Origin: Charina bottae
Lineage: Eukaryota; Chordata; Lepidosauria; Squamata; Charinaidae
Length of the DNA stretch: 64,000 bases
Assembly: GCA_023362775.1 (NCBI GenBank)
Contig: JALMGJ010000003.1
Span: 48,119,916-48,183,915 of the forward strand
Direction of reading: 5' to 3'
Shown here piece after piece: positions 46,561-57,600 of the stretch. The translations under genes and the position numbers were made by a program. The stretch's first letter is position 1. Each line of letters starts with the position of its first letter. The notes beneath the pieces are model-generated. The model ran no database searches and was not told the DNA's origin. It saw nothing but the letters and a program-made list of their open reading frames with translations.

Positions 46561-47234
46561 AACTAACCCATTCTTTCTCAACCTTTTGACCCTGGAGGAA
46601 CCCTTGAAATATTTTTCAGGCCTTGGGGAGCCCCTGCACATTCAGGCTCAAATATAGGCCAGAAGTTACAAAATTATATTTGTTTCATGTGTAGGCCTGA
46701 ATATATGCATTAACAGCATTCTTAAACTAAATATAAAGAATGAAACCTACCTCTTTAATGTGAAGTTGCCCGAATTTGAAATAATATTTTAAATAAATTG
46801 TGATCTCCCAGGGAACCCTTCCTTCTCTGCAGTTGCGCCCGCCCTTTGGAATATCTTACCCCCGGAGCTGAGGCTGATGTCCTCGCTCCCAGCCTTCCGG
46901 AAAGGCTTAAAGACCTGGTTCTGCCATCTTGCCTGGGAGGGAAACGCCAACAATTCCTCTTGGGGATGGCTAGCCCCTAGAAGCCTCCCAGTGTCTTATT
47001 TTAACATTCTTTCCTTGGAATTCGTATTTTCTATTGATGTAATTTTATATATTTTTAACTCTATTTTATTGTGCACCGCCCAGGGTCCCCGTTGGGGGAG
47101 ATGGGCGGTAATATAAATCTAACTAACTAACTAACTAACTAACTAAATAAATAAATAAATAAATAAACCCCTAGTGAACTCTTGCAGAACCCTAGGGTTC
47201 CATGCAACCCTGGTTGAGAAACCCTGAACTAACA
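46561..47234. mobile_element. hAT element (46569-47226) containing an L2 3' end
   Basis: Ends cattctttctcaaccttt and ggttgagaaaccctg. The flanking 8-mers are aactaacc (46561-46568) and aactaaca (47227-47234). About 300 bp are hAT; the rest is an L2 3' end inserted at about 46817-47166. No transposase. Confidence 0.85.
46817..47166 (+). mobile_element. L2-type LINE 3' end inside a hAT
   Basis: The frame reads RPALWNILPPELRLMSSLPA and FRKGLKTWFCHLAW, then the 3' UTR with accgcccagggtcc and ggagatgggcgg, and a tail of (TAAC)n then (TAAA)n at 47119-47166. The short word aaccc occurs at both junctions. Confidence 0.92.
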
Positions 47235-47414
47235 GCTGTTTGAAGTGTCATTTCCAGCTTGGAACAACTTTGCTATTCTTTATCTCTTCATGTTCATTTT
47301 CATCATCTAAAGTTGCATTGCCAATATTAAAACCTGCTTTTGTCTTAGACAATGGTACATTTCTTTCTGTGTTGCCCTTATTGACCAAATTTGTTCTGGG
47401 GTTTATTATAATTG

Positions 47415-47720
47415 CTCTAGAGCATAGCTTTCCAAACTGTGTGTCGGGACACATTAGTGTGTCGGCTGCAGTGTCTGGGTATGTCGTGGCTGCTGCTGGC
47501 TCCAAGCCCTGCCAGGATTCCACGCAGGTCCTAGTGCCTGCTTTGTGCCTTGCTGCCTCCAAACCTGCTGTGATTCCACACAGGTCCTAGTGCCTGCTTT
47601 GTGCCCTGCTGTAAGAGTGTGTCGCGAAATGATGCCTTGCTGTAAGAGTATGTCGCGAAATGATGCATGTCTAAAAAGTGTGTCACCAGCATGAAAAGTT
47701 TGGAAAGCTCTGCTCTAGAG
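47415..47720. mobile_element. Short hAT element (47423-47712)
   Basis: Termini catagctttccaaact and agtttggaaagctctg, with a perfect 8-bp duplication ctctagag at 47415-47422 and 47713-47720. The interior holds duplicated segments (ccacacaggtcctagtgcct twice; gtgtcgcgaaatgatgc twice). Non-autonomous. Confidence 0.95.
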
Positions 47721-47885
47721 GAAAGAGAAAAAGAGTAAGACCAGCAGTGAAGTGGATCAACTGAGTTATAGTGGTGATGGAAGACCTGAAGCACCAGATT
47801 AGGGACAAATCACCATGGAGAAGATCTATGTGATCATTAAGAGTTGACACCAACTTGATGGCATATAACCCATCAATCTATCAAT
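47721..47885 (+). pseudogene. LINE ORF C-terminal relic (family uncertain)
   Basis: The frame near 47755-47870 reads VMEDLKHQIRDKSPWRRSM, a stop, then SLRVDTNLMAYN, resembling the extreme C-terminus of RTE/R4-like LINE proteins. It is followed by a (CAAT)n-like tail. Confidence 0.5.
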
Positions 47886-48531
47886 CAACCATTGCTCAGT
47901 ATTACAAATAAGTCCAACAGTTTCAGAAGGATAATTAATATTTTAAGTATGCCTCCTTGTAATTCCAAGATCAACCCAGGAACAATGCTCTGTTCACTCC
48001 TTCTGTTGTTTTCTGCCTACTTTCATAGCTGCTGCCTACTGACCTCTAGCCTATATACCAATCAATAGTATTGAATACTTAGCAATAACAGCAGATATTT
48101 TGTTAGTTCTTTCCAATGGGTATCTTGTTCCAATTCAGCATCTTTTCAGTGATTCTATATTCATTCTTTATAGATGAATATAGCAAGGAATGTCGGCAGC
48201 GTATGGTAAAAAAATCAATATGGCAGCCACAATCAAAGCTTGACCTGTTTTTAATGTGCAATGCACACACCCAAAAAGTGGAAGTTCAATTGCACTATCA
48301 CAGCCATCACCCTTGACTTTTTCAACCATATCCTGCGGACACCCCTGGGTATAGCGAAGGCGATGTGGGAAACTGCAGGAAAATGTTCCATTTTAAGTAG
48401 GACTTTTTTTGTCCTGTTCATTAGCTAAGTTGCAATTTAAGAGGACTTCATATTATTAGTATAAAATCTATATGTACTTTTACGAAAGGTTATTTGTTTA
48501 AGTCAGGATTTAGCTTCTTTTTTCTACCAGC
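47886..48531. other. No gene or clear repeat seen
   Basis: AT-rich unique sequence. Confidence 0.5.
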
Positions 48532-48887
48532 CTTTAGAGCAGGGCTTTCCAAACTTTTCCTGTGGCGACACACCAATGGCGGCATGCGAAAAAACCTGGA
48601 AGCACTGCCGCTGCAGCGGCGCGTAAAAACCTGGAAGCGCCGCCACTGCAGTGCTTTCAGGTTTTTGTGTGCTGCCGCCACTGCGGCGCTTTCGGATTTT
48701 CGTGCGCCCCAGTGGTGGCAGCAGCGGTGTCCTTGTGTGCCGTGCGAAAACCCGGAAGCGCTGATGGCCTGCCACATGCACGGTGGCGCACCATCAGCGT
48801 TTCCAGGTTTTGACGCGACACACCTGGGCCCTGCAGGTGACACAGTATTGTGTTGCAACACACAGTTTGGAAAGCTGTGCTTTAGAG
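48532..48887. mobile_element. Short GC-rich hAT element (48540-48879)
   Basis: Termini cagggctttccaaact and agtttggaaagctgtg, with a perfect 8-bp duplication ctttagag at 48532-48539 and 48880-48887. The interior is composed of mirrored and repeated words around aaacctggaagcgc (four or more copies in both orientations). Same family as 47423-47712 by termini, with a different interior. Confidence 0.95.
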
Positions 48888-49118
48888 TGAGAGAAGTGAT
48901 ACAGAAATAGACTCAAACAAGTGCAGATGGGCCATTCCCCTGGCGGTAAAATGTTTATGCCACTCAGTTGCTTAGTGAGGAAAATGTAGTGAGCTGTTTT
49001 TCTGACATGTGATAAAATTTGGAAAAACTTCCTATCCTCTCCCCCCATTATGATTAATACAGATGAGCTGATTGCAATGCTATCAAGTAGAGAAATCACT
49101 TCAGAAATTACAGATAGG
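48888..49118. other. No feature seen
   Basis: Unique AT-rich sequence. Confidence 0.5.
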
Positions 49119-49178
49119 AGTAAGTAACTTATCACTTCTCGGCCTTTTGGCTAAGACCAAGTGTGTAGTAAGTAACTT
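49119..49178 (+). ncRNA. U2 snRNA 5' fragment, retrotransposed (49131-49164)
   Basis: atcacttctcggccttttgg and ctaagaccaagtgt correspond to about nucleotides 1-34 of U2 snRNA with two differences. A perfect 12-bp duplication, agtaagtaactt, flanks it at 49119-49130 and 49167-49178. No Sm site or 3' stem-loops, so non-functional. Confidence 0.92.
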
Positions 49179-49447
49179 GGTAATCACCCAGTTATTTGGA
49201 TTTCAACTACCCATCGGCCCCAGCAAGCATAGCCAATGACAAGAGACTGTAGGAAGACATCAGAGTGCCTGTTGTTATTTGCCAGATTCACATATTTTGC
49301 TATGTATTTAAGTCATTGTTTGTTTAATAAGCCACATGTGCTGTGTTTATATATAACATTATAGAAACATATAAACCATAACCTGTGGTTTACAAACCAA
49401 AATGCACAAATTGCCACAAAAAGTCTATAATAATAATATAATATAAT
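49179..49447. other. No feature seen
   Basis: AT-rich, leading into (ATAAT)-like sequence next to the BovB 3' end. Confidence 0.5.
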
Positions 49448-52400
49448 TGTTGTTGTTGTTGTTCAGTCGTTTAGTCATGTCCGACTCTTCGTGACCTCAT
49501 GGACCATAGCACGCCAGGCCTTCCTGTCCTCCACCATCTCCCGGAGTTTACTCAAATTCATGTTCATTACATCGGTGATGCTATCTAACCATCTCATCCT
49601 CTGCCGTCCCCTTCTCCTTTTGCCTTCAGTCTTTCCCAGCATCAGGGTCTTTTCCAGTGAGACCTCTCTTCGCATTAGGTGGCCAAAGTATTTGAGCTTC
49701 AGCTTCAGTATCTGTCCTTCCAATGAGCAGTCAGGGTTGATTTCCTTTAGGATTGACTGATTTGACCTCCTTGCAGTCCAAGGGACTCTCAAGAGTCTTC
49801 TCCAGCACCACAGCTCGAAAGCATCAATTCTTCGGCGCTCAGCCTTCCTTATGGTCCAACTCTCACAGCCATACATTACTACTGGGAAAACCATAGCTTT
49901 AACTATACGGACCTTTGTCGGCAAGGTGATGTCTCTGCTTTTTAATATGCTGTCTAGGTTTGCCATAGCTTTCCTCCCAAGGAACAAGCGTCTTTTAATT
50001 TCATGGCTGCAGTCACCGTCTGCGGTGATCTTGGAGCCCAAGAAAATAAAATCTGTCACTGCTTCCATTTCTTCCCCTTCTATTTGCCAGGAAGTGATGG
50101 AACCAGATGCCATGATCTGGGTTTTTTTAATGTTGAGTTTCAAGCCAGCTTTTGCACTCTCCTCTTTCACCCTCATCAAGAGGCTCTTTAGTTCCTCTTC
50201 ACTTTCTGCCATTAGGGTGGTATCGTCTGCATATCTGAGGTTGTTGATATTTCTCCCGGCAATCTTAACTCCGGCTTGTGATTCATCCAGCCCGGCATTT
50301 CTCATGATGTATTCTGCATATAAGTTAAATAAGCAGGGTGATAATATACAGCCTTGTCGTATTCCTTTCCCAATTTTGAACCAGTCGGTTGTTCCATGTC
50401 TGGTTCTAACTGTTGCTTCTTGACCCGCATACAGGTTTCTCAGGAGACAGGTAAGGTGGTCTGGTACTCCCATCTCTTTAAGACTTTGCCACAGTTTGTT
50501 GTGATCCACACAATCAAAGGCTTTAGCGTAGTCAATGAAGCAGAAGTAGATGTTTTTCTGGAACTCTCTTGCTTTTTCCATGATCCAGCGAATGTTGGCA
50601 ATCTGATCTCTAGTTCCTCTGCCTCTTCGAAACCCAGCTTGCACTTCTGGTTATTCTCGGTTCACATACTGCTGAAGCCTAGCTTGTAGGATTTTGAGCA
50701 TAACCTTGCTAGCATGTGAAATGAGCGCAATTGTACGGTAGTTTGAACATTTTTTGGCATTGCCTTTCTTTGGAATTGGAATGTAAACTGACCTTTTCCA
50801 ATCCTGTGGCCACTGTTGAGTTTTCCAAATTTGTTGGCATATTGAGTGCAGCACTTTAACAGCATCATCTTTTAGGATTTTAAATAGCTCAGCTGGGATA
50901 CTGTCTTCTCCACTAGCTTTGTTAGTAATGCTTCCTAAGGCCCACTTGACTTCACTCTCTAGGATGTCCGGCTCAAGGTCAGTGACCACACCATCGTATT
51001 TATCAGGGATATTAAGATCTTTCTTGTATAGTTCTTCTGTGTATTCTTGCCACCTCTTCTTAATCTCTTCTGCTTCTGTTAGGTCCCTGCCTTTTTTGTC
51101 CTTTATCATGCCCATCTTTGCACAAAACGTTCCCTTGATATCTCCGATTTTCTTGAAGAGATCTCTAGTCTTCCCCATTCTATTGTTTTCCTCGATTTCT
51201 TTGCACTGTTCATTTAAGAAGGCCGCCTTATCTCTCCTTGCTGTTCTCTGGAAATCTGCATTCAGTTGGTTATATCTTTCCCTTTCTCCCTTGCCTTTTG
51301 CTTCCCTTCTTTCCTCAGCTATTTGTAAAGCCTCATCAGTCAGCCACTTTGCTTTCTTGCATTTCTTTTTCTTTGGGATGGTTTTAGTTGCTGCCTCCTG
51401 TACAATGTTACGAACCTCCATCCACAGTTCTTCAGGCACTCTGTCTACCAGATCTAATCCTTTAAATCTATTCCTCACCTCCACTGTATATTCATAAGGG
51501 ATATGATTTAGGTCATACCTGAGTTGTCTAGTGGTTTTCCCTACGTTCTTCAATTTAAGCCTAAATTTTGCGATAAGAAGCTCATGATCTGAGCCACAGT
51601 CAGCTCCAGGTCTTGTTTTTGCTGATTGTATAGAGCTTCTCCATCTTTGGCTGCAAAGTATATAATCAATCTGATTTCGGTATTGACCATCTGGTGACGT
51701 CCATGTGTAGAGTCGTCTCTTGTGTTGTTGGAAAAGAGTGTTTGCTATGACCAGCCTGTTCTCTTGACAAAACTCTATTAGCCTTTGTCCTGCTTCATTT
51801 TGTACTCCAAGGCCGAACTTGCCTGTTATTCTGGTTATTTTTTCACTTCCTACTTTAGCATTCCAGTCCCCTATGATGAAAAGGACATCTTTTTTTGGTG
51901 TTAGTTCTAGAAGGTGTTGTAGGTCTTCATAGAACCGGTCAACTTCAGCTTCTTCGGCATCAGTGGTTGGGCATAGACTTGGATCACTGTGATGTTGAAT
52001 GGTTTGCCTTGTATTCGAACTGAAAGCATTCTGTCGTTTTTGAGGTTGTACCCCAGTACTGCCTTTCCCACTCTTTTACTGACTATGAGAGCTACTCCAT
52101 TTCTTCTAAGGGATTCTTGTCCACAGTAGTATATATAATGGTCTCCTGAATTAAATTCGCCCATTCCTGTCCATTTTAGTTCACTGATTCCCAAGATGTC
52201 GATGTTTAATCTTGTCATCTCATGTTTGACCACATCCAGCTTACCTTGATTCATAGATCTTACATTCCAGGTTCCTATGCAATATTGTTCTTTACAGCAT
52301 CGGACTTTCCTTCCACTTCCAGACACATGCACAGCTGAGCGTCCTTTCCGCTTTGGCCCAGCCGCTTCAATCTTTCTGGAGCTACTCGGAATTGCCCTCC

Positions 52401-52645
52401 GCTCTTCCCCAGTAGCATTTTGGACACCTTCCGACCTGAGGGGCTCATCTTCCGGCGTCATATCTTTTAGCCTTTTGATACTGTCCATGGGTTTTCTTGG
52501 CAAGAATACTGGAGTGGTTTGCCATTCCCTCCTCCAGTGGACCACATTTTGTCAGAACTCTCCATCCTGACCTGTTCTTCTTGACCTGACTTCATTGAGT
52601 TACGCAAGCCCCTTCGCCACGACAAGGCAGTGATCCATGAAGGGG
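49448..52645 (-). mobile_element. Full-length RTE-BovB LINE
   Basis: Minus orientation. The 5' end (right) starts ccccttcatggatcactgcc with the ttgtcgtggcgaaggggctt word of BovB 5' UTRs; the 3' end (left) is cggacatgactaaacgactg followed by (AAC)n. Length 3198 bp. It lies in (ATAAT)n sequence, so the exact duplication is ambiguous. It is the best preserved autonomous-type element in the window. Confidence 0.97.
49475..52545 (-). pseudogene. BovB ORF2, two lesions only
   Basis: From 52545 the frame runs through PEDEPLRSEGVQNATGEERR, GTWNVRSMNQGKLDVVKHEM (endonuclease start) and NITVIQVYA. One C is missing from a run of four (GGG at 51969-51971 on the plus strand), shifting the frame. I followed the new frame codon by codon from there to 51553 without a stop: endonuclease motifs GDWNAKVGSEK, NQIDYILCSQRW, SDHELLIAKF. 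It continues to a TAA at 50651-50653, where the related copy at 28163 has a Leu codon. It then stays open to 49475 through FIDYAKAFDCVDHNKLW, GIRQGCILSPCLFNLY, YADDTTLMAESEEEL and FGHLMRREVSLEKTLM. About 1,020 codons in all. Confidence 0.95.
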
Positions 52646-52752
52646 ATATAATATAATAATAATATAATATAATATAATATAATATAATATAATATAATAT
52701 AATATAATATATAATAATATAACATAATATAATAATATAATAATATAAATAA
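52646..52752. repeat. (ATAAT)n microsatellite
   Basis: Long pentamer array adjoining the BovB 5' end. Shorter similar sequence adjoins the 3' end at 49427-49447, so the LINE landed in, or seeded, this array. Confidence 0.95.
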
Positions 52753-53824
52753 TGAAATGAAGGCTTAGAGTGTTGTTTTTTTTATATTTTGAAAGTTTGT
52801 GTCAGAAGGAAAGGCAGACTATAAATCTAACAACAATAAATACTTCTTGTATAAGTTAAAGTATAATTATTGTTTTATTTACTGTAGAATTCCAGATTAC
52901 TAAAAATAAAACTAGGTACCTTTGGGGCTTTAACAGAAAATGCACACAATTCAGGATGGTTAGTCTGGCTACACTCCTCAAAATGCTTATATTGGAATAT
53001 AAAACTTATTGGAACAATCTGATTTAGGAATCAGTAATGTGTTTAGAATGAGAACAGTGATTCACAAAATAAAGCTGTTTCTGTGTCTACTTATATATAT
53101 GATATATGGTTAACTATCTTTTTTTTAAAAAAAAAACTTTTTTGAGTAAGGAACGTAAATTTATATTTGATTTAGACATTTCTTTTTTGAGGTTTTTGAA
53201 ACTTAAAGACTGTTTTCTACTGAGGATTTAATTAACATGTACAGTGTTGATGGGGGGGGGGGCTCGCTCTCTATTTTCTCAGCAAGGATCCTTAGCAATG
53301 TTGCTTTTCACATTTGTGAACGTGAATTCTTCTTGCATCCCTCCATGTTATCTCACTACAAGTTGTATTTACTTTTCAAGCGAGGTCATTAGTCTCATTA
53401 GGTCATTAGACTCACGCCGTAGTACCTGGAAAAAGACACAATTTGCCACTATATCAATTTTGAGAGCTTCCTAGAAAGAAAGGCTTGCCCCGTTTTCTTT
53501 CCTTCCTTTGAATTTGGCAGCTAAGAGGCTGTGAAGGTAACTTGGCAAAGCACTTGCCTTAACTGCTAGCTTTAATTTCAGTTATTAAATGGTTGTAATG
53601 CAGCTGAAAATGATAGGCTGAATCAGAAAGCAGTTGCAGTAGCTCTAATGAGATTGTGTTCATTTTTCATCCCATTGGAAAGAACTTATCATGATTTGCT
53701 TCTGGTCAGGCCAGAACTCTTTCGCCACAGGGACTATTTTAAGCATTGCTTATTCTATGTGCATTTCTTGAATGCTAATTCTTGCAGTCCTTATATTCAG
53801 AAAGTATAAGTTCCACTCCATTGA
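52753..53824. other. Unique sequence; conserved-element candidate at 53555-53700
   Basis: No gene or repeat recognised. About 53555-53700 looks like a vertebrate conserved non-coding element; see findings. Confidence 0.45.
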
Positions 53825-54010
53825 ATTAATTGCTCAGTCACTTCTGATTCTTCGGGACTCAACGGATATTATTTTGCCTGGATTGTCTCTCAGTACTGTT
53901 TATTTGAGTTCTTGTTAGTGTAAGCTTGAATCTTCAGTGATGGTATCTAGCCCCTTGCCTTCTGTCAGCCCCTTTCTGAACCGCCTTCCGTTTTTCCAAA
54001 TATCAGCATC
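53825..54010 (-). mobile_element. Old RTE-BovB-like 3' end
   Basis: Shows diverged versions of the reverse-complement BovB 3' end in order: ttgctcagtcacttctgatt, ttcgggactcaa, gtgatggtatctagcccctt, tttccaaatatcagcatctt. Many substitutions; no frame left. This shows an older wave of the same lineage. Confidence 0.65.
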
Positions 54011-54149
54011 TTCTCCGATGACTTCTGGGGTTACTGTCAAGTAAAATAGGATTGTAGTCTTAGTCACTGAAGGGAGCTTAACTGAACTTAATCCTTAATA
54101 TTATGTCCGCCTCTTCCGATTTAGAACAATAGGTATGGAAAGAGCCATT

Positions 54150-54345
54150 TCACAATGGAGTTCAAATCCTCGTCTAGTGCAGAAATCTAAATTAAAGCAT
54201 CCCTGACAGAGTGCTAAGCAGCTTCTGCTTGAGGCTATCCAGCGAAAGGTATCCCCACCTACCTAGATGATTGGGTACACTGCTGAACTGCTCTTACAGT
54301 TAGCATTGGGCTGGGGAAAATGGGACTTATGTCCAGCACATCTGG
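54150..54345 (-). mobile_element. CR1-type LINE 3' fragment
   Basis: agtgcagaaatctaaattaa, agcatccctgacagagtgct and actgctcttacagttagc parallel the left end of the longer CR1 at 58045. It is a separate copy or a duplicate of that segment. Confidence 0.6.
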
Positions 54346-54648
54346 AAATCATCACATTGGAAAAAAACTGTCCTAGATACACTAGGGCACACATACTTGA
54401 GAGTAAGATCCTTTAAATATTATATGAATAGACATTGACAGGATTTTGCTATAAGTTAACATGGTTTCTCCAGCAAAGGAGATTGTTACCTTGTCGTGGT
54501 GCTGGAGCTTGAGCACCTCAATGAAACAATGAGCTAAACCATGAAGGGACACCCAAGACGGGAAGGTCGTGGCAGAGAGGTCAGACTAAATACGATCCCT
54601 GGGGAAGGTAATGGCAACCCACCCCAGTATTCTTGCCGTGAAAACTAA

Positions 54649-57600
54649 ATGGATCAGTACAACCAGAGATATGTCGGTATACCATCGGAAGATGGGACTC
54701 CCAGGTCGGAAGATGGTCAAAATGCTACTGGGGAGGAACAGAGGATACGTTCAACTAGCCCCAGATGTGATGACGCAGCTAGCTCAAAGCCGAAAGGACG
54801 GCTAGCGGCTGACGGTGCTGGTGGTGAACGACGAATCCGATGTTCTAAAGATCAACACACCATAGGAACCTGGAATGTAAGATCTATGAGCCAGGGCAAA
54901 TTGGATGTGGTTATTGGTGAGATGTCAAGATTAAATATAGACATTTTAGGTGTCAGTGAACTGAAATGGACTGGAATGGGCCACTTCACATCAGATGACC
55001 ACCAGATCTACTACTGTGGACAAGAGGACCACAGAAGAAATGGAGTAGCCTTCATAATTAATAATAAAGTGGCTAAAGCAGTGCTTGGATACAATCCAAA
55101 AAACGATAGAATGATCTCAATTCGAATTCAGGGTAAGCCATTTAACATCATAGTGATCCAAATATACGCCCCGACCACAGATGCTGTGAAGAAGCAGAAG
55201 TAGATCAGTTCTATGAGGATCTGCAGCACCTACTGGATAATACACCAAAAAGAGATGTTATTTTCATTTCATTACAGGAGACTGGAATGCTAAGGTGGGT
55301 AGTCAGACAACACCTGGAATTACAGGCAAGCATGGTCTGGGAGAACAAAATGAAGCAGGACATAGGCTGATAGAATTTTGCCAAGACAACTCACTGTGCA
55401 TAACAAACACTCTCTTCCAACAACCTAAAAGACGACTTTATACATGGACTTCACCAGATGGTCGACACCGAAATCAGATTGACTACATCCTTTGCAGCCA
55501 AGGGTGGCGGACATCTATACAGTCGATAAAAACAAGACCTGGAGCTGACTGTAGTTCAGATCACGAACTTCCAACAAACACTCTCTTCCAACAACCTAAA
55601 AGACGACTTTATACATGGACTTCACCAGATGGTCGACACCGAAATCAGATTGACTACATCCTTTGCAGCCAAGGGTGGCGGACATCTATACAGTCGATAA
55701 AAACAAGACCTGGAGCTGACTGTAGTTCAGATCACGAACTTCCAACAAACACTCTCTTCCAACAACCTAAAAGACGACTTTATACATGGACTTCACCAGA
55801 TGGTCGACACCGAAATCAGATTGACTACATCCTTTGCAGCCAAAGGTGGCGGACATCTATACAGTCGGTAAAAACAAGACCTGGAGCTGACTGTAGTTCA
55901 GATCACGAACTTCTTATTGCAAAATTTAGAATCAGACTAAAGAGAATAGGGAAGACCCACAGATCAGTTAGATATGAGCTCACTAATATTCCTAAGGAAT
56001 ATGCAGTGGAGGTGAAGAATAGATTTAAGGGACTAGATTTAGTAGATAGGGTCCCGGAAGAACTTTGGACAGAAGCTCGCAACATTGTTCAGGAGGCGGC
56101 AACAAAAAACGTCCCAAAGAAAAAGAAAACCAAGAAGGCAAGATGGCTGTCTGCTGAGACACTGGAAGTAGCCCAAGAAAGAGGGAAAGCAAAAGGCAAC
56201 AGTGACGGGGGAGATATGCCCAATTAAATGCAAAATTCCAGAGGTTAGCCAGAAGAGATAAGGAATTATTTTTAAACAAGCAATGCCCAGAAGTGGAAGA
56301 AGACAATAGAATAGGAAGGACAAGAGACCTCTTCCAGAAATTTAGAAACATCGGAGGAAAATTCCAGGCAAAAATGGGTATGATCAAAAACAAAGATGGT
56401 AAGGACCTGACAGAAGCAGAAGAGATCAAGAAAAGGTGGCAAGAATATACGGAAGATCTGTATAGAAAGGATAATAATATTGGAGATAGCTTTGACGGTG
56501 TGGTCAGTGAGTTAGAGCCAGACATCCTGAAGAGTGAGGTTGAATGGGCCTTAAGAAGCATTGTTAATAACAAGGCAGCAGGAGATGACGGTATCCCAGC
56601 TGAACTGTTTAAAATCTTGCAAGATGATGCTGTCAGGGTGATGCATGCCATATGCCAGCAAATTTGGAAAACACAAGAATGGCCATCAGATTGGAAAAAA
56701 TCAACTTATATCCCCATACCAAAAAAGGGAAGCACTAAAGAATGTTCAAACTATCGAACAGTGGCACTTATTTCACATGCCAGTAAGGTAATGCTCAAGA
56801 TCTTGCAAGGTAGACTCCAGCAATTCATGGAGCGAGAATTGCCAGATGTACAAGCTGGGTTTAGAAAAGGCAGAGGAACTAGAGACCAAATTGCCAATAT
56901 CCGCTGGATAATGGAGAAAGCCAGGGAGTTTCAGAAAAACATCTATTTTTGTTTTATTGACTATTCTAAAGCCTTTGACTGTGTGGATCATAACAAATTG
57001 TGGCAAGTTCTTGGTGGTATGGGGATACCAAGTCATCTTGTCTGCCTTCTGAGGAATCTGTATAACGACCAAGTAGCAACGGTAAGAACAGAGCACGGAA
57101 CAACGGACTGGTTTAAGATTGGGAAAGGAGTACGGCAGGGCTGTATACTCTCACCCTACCTATTCAACCTGTACGCAGAACACATCATGTGACGTGCTGG
57201 GCTTGAGGAATCCAAGGCTGGAGTTAAAATCGCTGGAAGAAACATTAACAATCTTAGATATGCAGATGATACCACTTTGATGGCTGAAAGCGAGGAGGAG
57301 TTGAGGAGCCTTATGACGAAGGTGAAAGAAGAAAGTGCAAAAGCTGGGTTGCAGTTAAACCTCAAAAAAACCAAGATTATGGCAACCAGCTTGATTGATA
57401 ACTGGCAAATAGAGGGAGAAAAAGTGGAGGCAGTGACAGACTTTGTATTTCTAGGCACAAAGATTACTGCAGATGCTGACTGCAGCCAGGAAATCAGAAG
57501 ACGTCTACTTCTTGGGAGGAGAGCAATGGCAAATCTTGATAAAATAGTTAAGAGCAGAGACATCACACTGACAACAAAGATCCGCATAGTTAAAGCAATG

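Noticed and set aside
49131..49164. Functional U2 snRNA gene.
   Set aside because: Only about 34 nt of U2 are present, flanked by a target duplication, with no promoter elements, Sm site or 3' structure.
50919..51497. Plus-strand open frames antisense to the BovB at 49448.
   Set aside because: Shadows of the real minus-strand BovB frame; the same shadows occur opposite the copy at 28163.
55402..55914. Centromeric alpha-satellite, because the unit is 171 bp.
   Set aside because: The unit encodes a BovB endonuclease block; the length match is coincidence.
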